NCBI GenBank assembly: GCA_049487715.1
Contig: CP150554.1
Span: 682,001 to 746,000, forward strand
Origin: Pycnococcus provasolii
Taxonomy: Eukaryota; Chlorophyta; Pseudoscourfieldiophyceae; Pseudoscourfieldiales
Direction of reading: 5' to 3'
Length of the DNA stretch: 64,000 nt
The notes under the pieces were generated by a model. The model had not been told where the DNA came from. It saw only the letters and a list, made by a program, of their open reading frames with translations, and did not search any database. This document shows, in pieces, positions 40,901-52,900 of this stretch (position 1 is its first letter; every line of letters starts with the position of its first letter). The position numbers were made by a program, and so were the translations under genes.

Positions 40901-43900
40901 CGACAACGGCGGCGACGTGATCGTGACGGCCGGATACGCCGTGACGGGCCACGGAGGCAACGTGACGGTGATGACGGGCTTCAGCAACTCTTCGTCGAGC
41001 GGCACGATGACGCTCGCGACGGCTGACTCGGGCGCTGCGGGCGTGTCTGGCGGCATGAGCCTGTCCACGGGCGACGCGACGGACGGCGGCAGCGGTCACT
41101 TCTCCTTGGTGACGGGCGACGCGACGAACGGCAACGGCGGCGACATCACGCTTGCGATCGGCACGGGCGACTTCGACAACGGCGGCGACATGCTGATCAT
41201 GGCTGGTGACACGACGGACGCCGAGTTCAAGGGCGGCGACGTGACGATCAAGGCTGGCGACGGCAACTCGACGGACGCGACGGACGGCGGCGACGGCGGA
41301 GACATCATCATCACCGCCGGCGAGTCGCTGGGCGGCAACGAGACGATCGACAACGGCGGCGACGTGATCGTGACGGCCGGATACGCCGTGACGGGCCACG
41401 GAGGCAACGTGACGGTGATGACGGGCTTCAGCAACTCTTCGTCGAGCGGCACGATGACGCTCGCGACGGCTGACTCGGGCGCTGCGGGCGTGTCTGGCGG
41501 CATGAGCCTGTCCACGGGCGACGCGACGGACGGCGGCAGCGGTCACTTCTCCTTGGTGACGGGCGACGCGACGAACGGCAACGGCGGCGACATCACGCTT
41601 GCGATCGGCACGGGCGACTTCGACAACGGCGGCGACGTGCTGATCATGGCTGGTGACACGACGGACGCCGAGTTCAAGGGCGGCGACGTGACGATCAAGG
41701 CTGGCGACGGCAACTCGACGGACGCGACGGACGGCGGCGACGGCGGAGACATCATCATCACCGCCGGCGAGTCGCTGGGCGGCAACGAGACGATCGACAA
41801 CGGCGGCGACGTGATCGTGACGGCCGGATACGCCGTGACGGGCTACGGAGGCAACGTGACGGTGATGACGGGCTTCAGCAACTCTTCGTCGAGCGGCACG
41901 ATGACGCTCGCGACGGCTGACTCGGGCGCTGCGGGCGTGTCTGGCGGCATGAGCCTGTCCACGGGCGACGCGACGGACGGCGGCAGCGGTCACTTCTCCG
42001 TGGTGACGGGCGACGCGACGAACGGCAACGGCGGCGACATCACGCTTGCGATCGGCACGGGCGACTTCGACAACGGCGGCGACGTGCTGATCATGGCTGG
42101 TGACACGACGGACGCCGAGTTCAAGGGCGGCGACGTGACGATCAAGGCTGGCGACGGCAACTCGACGGACGCGACGGACGGCGGCGACGGCGGAGACATC
42201 ATCATCACCGCCGGCGAGTCGCTGGGCGGCAACGAGACGATCGACAACGGCGGCGACGTGATCGTGACGGCCGGATACGCCGTGACGGGCCACGGAGGCA
42301 ACGTGACGGTGATGACGGGCTTCAGCAACTCTTCGTCGAGCGGCACGATGACGCTCGCGACGGCTGACTCGGGCGCTGCGGGCGTGTCTGGCGGCATGAG
42401 CCTGTCCACGGGCGACGCGACGGACGGCGGCAGCGGTCACTTCTCCGTGGTGACGGGCGACGCGACGAACGGCAACGGCGGCGACATCACGCTTGCGATC
42501 GGCACGGGCGACTTCGACAACGGCGGCGACGTGCTGATCATGGCTGGTGACACGACGGACGCCGAGTTCAAGGGCGGCGACGTGACGATCAAGGCTGGCG
42601 ACGGCAACTCGACGGACGCGACTGACGGCGGCGACGGCGGAGACATCATCATCACCGCCGGCGAGTCGCTGGGCGGCAACGAGACGATCGACAACGGCGG
42701 CGACGTGATCGTGACGGCCGGATACGCCGTGACGGGCCACGGAGGCAACGTGACGGTGATGACGGGCTTCAGCAACTCTTCGTCGAGCGGCACGATGACG
42801 CTCGCGACGGCTGACTCGGGCGCTGCGGGCGTGTCTGGCGGCATGAGCCTGTCCACGGGCGACGCGACGGACGGCGGCAGCGGTCACTTCTCCTTGGTGA
42901 CGGGCGACGCGACGAACGGCAACGGCGGCGACATCACGCTTGCGATCGGCACGGGCGACTTCGACAACGGCGGCGACATGCTGATCATGGCTGGCGACAC
43001 GACGGACGCCGAGTTCAAGGGCGGCGACGTGACGATCAAGGCTGGCGACGGCAACTCGACGGACGCGACGGACGGCGGCGACGGCGGAGATATCATCATC
43101 ACCGCCGGCGAGTCGCTGGGCGGCAACGAGACGATCGACAACGGCGGCGACGTGATCGTGACGGCCGGATACGCCGTGACGGGCCACGGAGGCAACGTGA
43201 CGGTGATGACGGGCTTCAGCAACTCTTCGTCGAGCGGCACGATGACGCTCGCGACGGCTGACTCGGGCGCTGCGGGCGTGTCTGGCGGCATGAGCCTGTC
43301 CACGGGCGACGCGACGGACGGCGGCAGCGGTCACTTCTCCTTGGTGACGGGCGACGCGACGAACGGCAACGGCGGCGACATCACGCTTGCGATCGGCACG
43401 GGCGACTTCGACAACGGCGGCGACGTGCTGATCATGGCTGGCGACACGACGGACGCCGAGTTCAAGGGCGGCGACGTGACGATCAAGGCTGGCGACGGCA
43501 ACTCGACGGACGCGACGGACGGCGGCGACGGCGGAGATATCATCATCACCGCCGGCGAGTCGCTGGGCGGCAACGAGACGATCGACAACGGCGGCGACGT
43601 GATCGTGACGGCCGGATACGCCGTGACGGGCCACGGAGGCAACGTGACGGTGATGACGGGCTTCAGCAACTCTTCGTCGAGCGGCACGATGACGCTCGCG
43701 ACGGCTGACTCGGGCGCTGCGGGCGTGTCTGGCGGCATGAGCCTGTCCACGGGCGACGCGACGGACGGCGGCAGCGGTCACTTCTCCTTGGTGACGGGCG
43801 ACGCGACGAACGGCAACGGCGGCGACATCACGCTTGCGATCGGCACGGGCGACTTCGACAACGGCGGCGACGTGCTGATCATGGCTGGTGACACGACGGA

Positions 43901-46900
43901 CGCCGAGTTCAAGGGCGGCGACGTGACGATCAAGGCTGGCGACGGCAACTCGACGGACGCGACGGACGGCGGCGACGGCGGAGACATCATCATCACCGCC
44001 GGCGAGTCGCTGGGCGGCAACGAGACGATCGACAACGGCGGCGACGTGATCGTGACGGCCGGATACGCCGTGACGGGCCACGGAGGCAACGTGACGGTGA
44101 TGACGGGCTTCAGCAACTCTTCGTCGAGCGGCACGATGACGCTCGCGACGGCTGACTCGGGCGCTGCGGGCGTGTCTGGCGGCATGAGCCTGTCCACGGG
44201 CGACGCGACGGACGGCGGCAGCGGTCACTTCTCCGTGGTGACGGGCGACGCGACGAACGGCAACGGCGGCGACATCACGCTTGCGATCGGCACGGGCGAC
44301 TTCGACAACGGCGGCGACGTGCTGATCATGGCTGGCGACACGACGGACGCCGAGTTCAAGGGCGGCGACGTGACGATCAAGGCTGGCGACGGCAACTCGA
44401 CGGACGCGACGGACGGCGGCGACGGCGGAGATATCATCATCACCGCCGGCGAGTCGCTGGGCGGCAACGAGACGATCGACAACGGCGGCGACGTGATCGT
44501 GACGGCCGGATACGCCGTGACGGGCCACGGAGGCAACGTGACGGTGATGACGGGCTTCAGCAACTCTTCGTCGAGCGGCACGATGACGCTCGCGACGGCT
44601 GACTCGGGCGCTGCGGGCGTGTCTGGCGGCATGAGCCTGTCCACGGGCGACGCGACGGACGGCGGCAGCGGTCACTTCTCCTTGGTGACGGGCGACGCGA
44701 CGAACGGCAACGGCGGCGACATCACGCTTGCGATCGGCACGGGCGACTTCGACAACGGCGGCGACGTGCTGATCATGGCTGGCGACACGACGGACGCCGA
44801 GTTCAAGGGCGGCGACGTGACGATCAAGGCTGGCGACGGCAACTCGACGGACGCGACGGACGGCGGCGACGGCGGAGATATCATCATCACCGCCGGCGAG
44901 TCGCTGGGCGGCAACGAGACGATCGACAACGGCGGCGACGTGATCGTGACGGCCGGATACGCCGTGACGGGCCACGGAGGCAACGTGACGGTGATGACGG
45001 GCTTCAGCAACTCTTCGTCGAGCGGCACGATGACGCTCGCGACGGCTGACTCGGGCGCTGCGGGCGTGTCTGGCGGCATGAGCCTGTCCACGGGCGACGC
45101 GACGGACGGCGGCAGCGGTCACTTCTCCTTGGTGACAGGCGACGCGACGAACGGCAACGGCGGCGACATCACGCTTGCGATCGGCACGGGCGACTTCGAC
45201 AACGGCGGCGACGTGCTGATCATGGCTGGCGACACGACGGACGCCGAGTTCAAGGGCGGCGACGTGACGATCAAGGCTGGCGACGGCAACTCGACGGACG
45301 CGACGGACGGCGGCGACGGCGGAGATATCATCATCACCGCCGGCGAGTCGCTGGGCGGCAACGAGACGATCGACAACGGCGGCGACGTGATCGTGACGGC
45401 CGGATACGCCGTGACGGGCCACGGAGGCAACGTGACGGTGATGACGGGCTTCAGCAACTCTTCGTCGAGCGGCACGATGACGCTCGCGACGGCTGACTCG
45501 GGCGCTGCGGGCGTGTCTGGCGGCATGAGCCTGTCCACGGGCGACGCGACGGACGGCGGCAGCGGTCACTTCTCCGTGGTGACGGGCGACGCGACGAACG
45601 GCAACGGCGGCGACATCACGCTTGCGATCGGCACGGGCGACTTCGACAACGGCGGCGACGTGCTGATCATGGCTGGTGACACGACGGACGCCGAGTTCAA
45701 GGGCGGCGACGTGACGATCAAGGCTGGCGACGGCAACTCGACGGACGCGACGGACGGCGGCGACGGCGGAGATATCATCATCACCGCCGGCGAGTCGCTG
45801 GGCGGCAACGAGACGATCGACAACGGCGGCGACGTGATCGTGACGGCCGGATACGCCGTGACGGGCTACGGAGGCAACGTGACGGTGATGACGGGCTTCA
45901 GCAACTCTTCGTCGAGCGGCACGATGACGCTCGCGACGGCTGACTCGGGCGCTGCGGGCGTATCTGGCGGCATGAGCCTGTCCACGGGCGACGCGACGGA
46001 CGGTGGCACTGGAGATATTTCTATCCTCACGGGCGCCGCGACGAACGGCAACGGCGGCGACATTACCATTGGTGTTGGCAGTGGTGATGTTGATAATGGT
46101 GGTCGAATCAGTATTGCGGCGGGTGATACGACTGCCACAAATATGACTGGTGGTCTCGTTTCGATTGTTGCTGGTGATTCGGCCAGTGGAGGCGGCGGCG
46201 CAGTGACGGTATCTTCCGGTGTGGGATCTGCCACAGATAGCGGCAGCGTCTCTCTTATGACCCCGAACGCAGGAACTGCTGGCGTGAGTGGTGGAATCTC
46301 CATGTCTACAGGAAATTCGACTGCAGGAAACAGCGGCGAAATTCTTATGACGACTGGAGACACGAGCACTGGCAAGGGAGGTGACGTTCGCATGCAAGTT
46401 GGTACTGGAGGCGTGGGTAACGGCGGCGATATCATACTCCATGCCGGTGACACGAGCGCTGCTAGTAGCAGGGGCGGAACCGTCGCCGTGTCGGCTGGCG
46501 ATGGCTCGAGCACTAATGGCGGTCTCGGTGGCAACTTAGTATTTACGGCTGGAAATTCGTTGTCAACAACCTGCGATCTGACGACTTTCGATTGCTCGGG
46601 CATGAGTGTCACGTCTGCAGTGTATTATGCTGTACTCAGCGGCTGTGAGCGTGATTGCGTCGGCGGTAACTACACGTGCAGCGGCTACACGGTCGACTCG
46701 ACCACGTTCGCGGCGGTGATGGGAGGCTGCGACCAGCAATGTCTGGGTGGCACAATGTCGATTTTGGGTGGTACCTCAGAAGCTGGCATGGGTGGGCCAG
46801 TCACGATGCGGGGCGGTTCTGGAACAGCCGGCGGCCCCGGTGGATACGTTCAGATTCTTGGCGGCGATTCGAATATGGCTGGAGGCGGCGCTGTGTACTT

Positions 46901-49900
46901 GATCAGCGGCTCCGGAAATTCCACCTCTGCGAGTGGTGAGGTTGTGATCCGCTCGCAGAATGGTGGATCGGCTGGTGTGAGTGGTGCCATGTCGCTTGCA
47001 ACGGGAAGTTCGTGCAGCGGTGACAGCGGCTCAATTACAATGGTCTCAGGCACATCGACTGGCGGTAAGGGCGGAGACATCAGTATCGCTGTGGGCGATG
47101 GTGACACAGGTAATGGTGGCGCAGTCAGCGTGCGAGCTGGTCGCACGACGGCAGCAAATGCAACGGGCGGCGCTGTCCAGATCTATGCTGGCATCTCTGA
47201 CCTTGCGGATGGCGGTTCGGTGACCATCCAATCGGGTGTCGGAACGTCTCTTAACAGCGGCGACGTCGACATCGCAACTCCCAACTCCGGCACGACTGGT
47301 GTGAGTGGAAGCATTTCCATGACCACCGGCTCTTCCACGAGCGGAAACTCTGGCAGCATTACTCTCAGCACTGGTTATGCTAACGATGGTACGGGAGGCG
47401 CCATCATGCTTGCGGTGGGATCTAATAACTTCACAAATGGTGGCGATATCTCACTCGCCGCGGGTGACACGTCAGGCGATGGCGAAGGTGGCAACATTAT
47501 GCTTCTGGCAGGTGATTCCACATCGTCAAGCGGAGACGGTGGTGACGTTGTGGTCACTGGCGGGTCAGCTTGGGGCACGAATGCGACACTCCAAGAGGGT
47601 GGTTCGATCACGCTCCTTGGAGGCACCTCAAACAACACCAAGGGAGGAGATATCGCGATAACATCTGGAACAGGAACGTCCACCTCGAGTGGTGCAGTGA
47701 CGATTGCGACGGCAAACGCAGGCGCTGCGGGCGTGTCTGGCGGCATGAGCCTGTCTACGGGCGACGCGACGGACGGCGGCAGCGGCGACTTCTCCGTGGT
47801 GACGGGCGACGCGACGAACGGCAACGGCGGCGGCATTACTCTTGCTGTCGGCACGGGCGACTTCGGACATGGCGGCGACGTGCTGGTCATGGCTGGCGAC
47901 ACGACGGACGCCGAGTTCAAGGGCGGCGACGTGACGATCAAGGCTGGCGACGGCAACTCGACGGACGCGACGGACGGCGGCGACGGCGGAGACATCATCA
48001 TCACCGCCGGCGAGTCGCTGGGCGGCAACGAGACGATCGACAACGGCGGCGACGTGATCGTGACGGCCGGATACGCCGTGACGGGCCACGGAGGCAACGT
48101 GACGGTGATGACGGGCTTCAGCAACTCTTCGTCGAGCGGCACGATGACGCTCGCGACGGCTGACTCGGGCGCTGCGGGCGTGTCTGGCGGCATGAGCCTG
48201 TCCACGGGCGACGCGACGGACGGCGGCAGCGGTCACTTCTCCTTGGTGACGGGCGACGCGACGAACGGCAACGGCGGCGACATCACGCTTGCGATCGGCA
48301 CGGGCGACTTCGACAACGGCGGCGACGTGCTGATCATGGCTGGTGACACGACGGACGCCGAGTTCAAGGGCGGCGACGTGACGATCAAGGCTGGCGACGG
48401 CAACTCGACGGACGCGACGGACGGCGGCGACGGCGGAGATATCATCATCACCGCCGGCGAGTCGCTGGGCGGCAACGAGACGATCGACAACGGCGGCGAC
48501 GTGATCGTGACGGCCGGATACGCCGTGACGGGCCACGGAGGCAACGTGACGGTGATGACGGGCTTCAGCAACTCTTCGTCGAGCGGCACGATGACGCTCG
48601 CGACGGCTGACTCGGGCGCTGCGGGCGTGTCTGGCGGCATGAGCCTGTCCACGGGCGACGCGACGGACGGCGGCAGCGGTCACTTCTCCTTGGTGACGGG
48701 CGACGCGACGAACGGCAACGGCGGCGACATCACGCTTGCGATCGGCACGGGCGACTTCGACAACGGCGGCGACGTGCTGATCATGGCTGGTGACACGACG
48801 GACGCCGAGTTCAAGGGCGGCGACGTGACGATCAAGGCTGGCGACGGCAACTCGACGGACGCGACGGACGGCGGCGACGGCGGAGATATCATCATCACCG
48901 CCGGCGAGTCGCTGGGCGGCAACGAGACGATCGACAACGGCGGCGACGTGATCGTGACGGCCGGATACGCCGTGACGGGCCACGGAGGCAACGTGACGGT
49001 GATGACGGGCTTCAGCAACTCTTCGTCGAGCGGCACGATGACGCTCGCGACGGCTGACTCGGGCGCTGCGGGCGTGTCTGGCGGCATGAGCCTGTCCACG
49101 GGCGACGCGACGGACGGCGGCAGCGGTCACTTCTCCTTGGTGACGGGCGACGCGACGAACGGCAACGGCGGCGACATCACGCTTGCGATCGGCACGGGCG
49201 ACTTCGACAACGGCGGCGACGTGCTGATCATGGCTGGCGACACGACGGACGCCGAGTTCAAGGGCGGCGACGTGACGATCAAGGCTGGCGACGGCAACTC
49301 GACGGACGCGACGGACGGCGGCGACGGCGGAGACATCATCATCACCGCCGGCGAGTCGCTGGGCGGCAACGAGACGATCGACAACGGCGGCGACGTGATC
49401 GTGACGGCCGGATACGCCGTGACGGGCTACGGAGGCAACGTGACGGTGATGACGGGCTTCAGCAACTCTTCGTCGAGCGGCACGATGACGCTCGCGACGG
49501 CTGACTCGGGCGCTGCGGGCGTGTCTGGCGGCATGAGCCTGTCCACGGGCGACGCGACGGACGGCGGCAGCGGTCACTTCTCCTTGGTGACGGGCGACGC
49601 GACGAACGGCAACGGCGGCGACATCACGCTTGCGATCGGCACGGGCGACTTCGACAACGGCGGCGACGTGCTGATCATGGCTGGCGACACGACGGACGCC
49701 GAGTTCAAGGGCGGCGACGTGACGATCAAGGCTGGCGACGGCAACTCGACGGACGCGACGGACGGCGGCGACGGCGGAGACATCATCATCACCGCCGGCG
49801 AGTCGCTGGGCGGCAACGAGACGATCGACAACGGCGGCGACGTGATCGTGACGGCCGGATACGCCGTGACGGGCCACGGAGGCAACGTGACGGTGATGAC

Positions 49901-52900
49901 GGGCTTCAGCAACTCTTCGTCGAGCGGCACGATGACGCTCGCGACGGCTGACTCGGGCGCTGCGGGCGTGTCTGGCGGCATGAGCCTGTCCACGGGCGAC
50001 GCGACGGACGGCGGCAGCGGTCACTTCTCCGTGGTGACGGGCGACGCGACGAACGGCAACGGCGGCGACATCACGCTTGCGATCGGCACGGGCGACTTCG
50101 ACAACGGCGGCGACGTGCTGATCATGGCTGGTGACACGACGGACGCCGAGTTCAAGGGCGGCGACGTGACGATCAAGGCTGGCGACGGCAACTCGACGGA
50201 CGCGACGGACGGCGGCGACGGCGGAGATATCATCATCACCGCCGGCGAGTCGCTGGGCGGCAACGAGACGATCGACAACGGCGGCGACGTGATCGTGACG
50301 GCCGGATACGCCGTGACGGGCCACGGAGGCAACGTGACGGTGATGACGGGCTTCAGCAACTCTTCGTCGAGCGGCACGATGACGCTCGCGACGGCTGACT
50401 CGGGCGCTGCGGGCGTATCTGGCGGCATGAGCCTGTCCACGGGCGACGCGACGGACGGCGGCAGCGGTCACTTCTCCGTGGTGACAGGCGACGCGACGAA
50501 CGGCAACGGCGGCGACATCACGCTTGCGATCGGCACGGGCGACTTCGACAACGGCGGCGACGTGCTGATCATGGCTGGTGACACGACGGACGCCGAGTTC
50601 AAGGGCGGCGACGTGACGATCAAGGCTGGCGACGGCAACTCGACGGACGCGACGGACGGCGGCGACGGCGGAGACATCATCATCACCGCCGGCGAGTCGC
50701 TGGGCGGCAACGAGACGATCGACAACGGCGGCGACGTGATCGTGACGGCCGGATACGCCGTGACGGGCTACGGAGGCAACGTGACGGTGATGACGGGCTT
50801 CAGCAACTCTTCGTCGAGCGGCACGATGACGCTCGCGACGGCTGACTCGGGCGCTGCGGGCGTGTCTGGCGGCATGAGCCTGTCCACGGGCGACGCGACG
50901 GACGGCGGCAGCGGTCACTTCTCCTTGGTGACGGGCGACGCGACGAACGGCAACGGCGGCGACATCACGCTTGCGATCGGCACGGGCGACTTCGACAACG
51001 GCGGCGACGTGCTGATCATGGCTGGTGACACGACGGACGCCGAGTTCAAGGGCGGCGACGTGACGATCAAGGCTGGCGACGGCAACTCGACGGACGCGAC
51101 GGACGGCGGCGACGGCGGAGACATCATCATCACCGCCGGCGAGTCGCTGGGCGGCAACGAGACGATCGACAACGGCGGCGACGTGATCGTGACGGCCGGA
51201 TACGCCGTGACGGGCTACGGAGGCAACGTGACGGTGATGACGGGCTTCAGCAACTCTTCGTCGAGCGGCACGATGACGCTCGCGACGGCTGACTCGGGCG
51301 CTGCGGGCGTGTCTGGCGGCATGAGCCTGTCCACGGGCGACGCGACGGACGGCGGCAGCGGTCACTTCTCCTTGGTGACGGGCGACGCGACGAACGGCAA
51401 CGGCGGCGACATCACGCTTGCGATCGGCACGGGCGACTTCGACAACGGCGGCGACGTGCTGATCATGGCTGGCGACACGACGGACGCCGAGTTCAAGGGC
51501 GGCGACGTGACGATCAAGGCTGGCGACGGCAACTCGACGGACGCGACGGACGGCGGCGACGGCGGAGACATCATCATCACCGCCGGCGAGTCGCTGGGCG
51601 GCAACGAGACGATCGACAACGGCGGCGACGTGATCGTGACGGCCGGATACGCCGTGACGGGCTACGGAGGCAACGTGACGGTGATGACGGGCTTCAGCAA
51701 CTCTTCGTCGAGCGGCACGATGACGCTCGCGACGGCTGACTCGGGCGCTGCGGGCGTGTCTGGCGGCATGAGCCTGTCCACGGGCGACGCGACGGACGGT
51801 GGCACTGGAGATATTTCTATCCTCACGGGCGCCGCGACGAACGGCAACGGCGGCGACATTACCATTGGTGTTGGCAGTGGTGATGTTGATAATGGTGGTC
51901 GAATCAGTATTGCGGCGGGTGATACGACTGCCACAAATATGACTGGTGGTCTCGTGTCGATTGTTGCTGGTGATTCGGCCAGTGGAGGCGGCGGCGCAGT
52001 GACAGTATCTTCCGGCGTGGGATCTGCCACAGATAGCGGCAGCGTCTCTCTTATGACCCCGAACGCAGGAACTGCTGGCGTGAGTGGTGGAATCTCCATG
52101 TCTACAGGAAATTCGACTGCAGGAAACAGCGGCGAAATTCTTATGACGACTGGAGACACGAGCACTGGCAAGGGAGGTGACATTCGCATGCAAGTTGGTA
52201 CTGGAGGCGTGGGTAACGGCGGCGATATCATACTCCATGCCGGTGACACGAGCGCTGCTAGTAGCAGGGGCGGAACCGTCGCCGTGTCGGCTGGCGATGG
52301 CTCGAGCACTAATGGCGGTCTTGCTGGCAACTTAGTGTTTACGGCTGGAAATTCGTTGTCAACAACCTGCGATCTGACGACTTTCGATTGCTCGGGCATG
52401 AGTGTCACGTCTGCAGTGTATTATGCTGTACTCAGCGGCTGTGAGCGTGATTGCGTCGGCGGTAACTACACGTGCAGCGGCTACACGGTCGACTCGACCA
52501 CGTTCGCGGCGGTGATGGGAGGCTGCGACCAGCAATGTCTGGGTGGCACAATGTCGATTTTGGGTGGTACCTCAGAAGCTGGCATGGGTGGGCCAGTCAC
52601 GATGCGGGGCGGTTCTGGAACAGCCGGCGGCCCCGGTGGATACGTTCAGATTCTTGGCGGCGATTCGAATATGGCTGGAGGCGGCGCTGTGTACTTGATC
52701 AGCGGCTCCGGAAATTCCACCTCTGCGAGTGGTGAGGTTGTGATCCGCTCGCAGAATGGTGGATCGGCTGGTGTGAGTGGTGCCATGTCGCTTGCAACGG
52801 GAAGTTCGTGCAGCGGTGACAGCGGCTCAATTACAATGGTCTCAGGCACATCGACTGGCGGTAAGGGCGGAGACATCAGTATCGCTGTGGGCGATGGTGA

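Noticed and set aside
19182-51803. Regular repeats suggesting a CRISPR array or satellite DNA
   Set aside because: The repeats are long (447 bp), contiguous, without spacers, and in frame within one coding sequence with codon-level variation.
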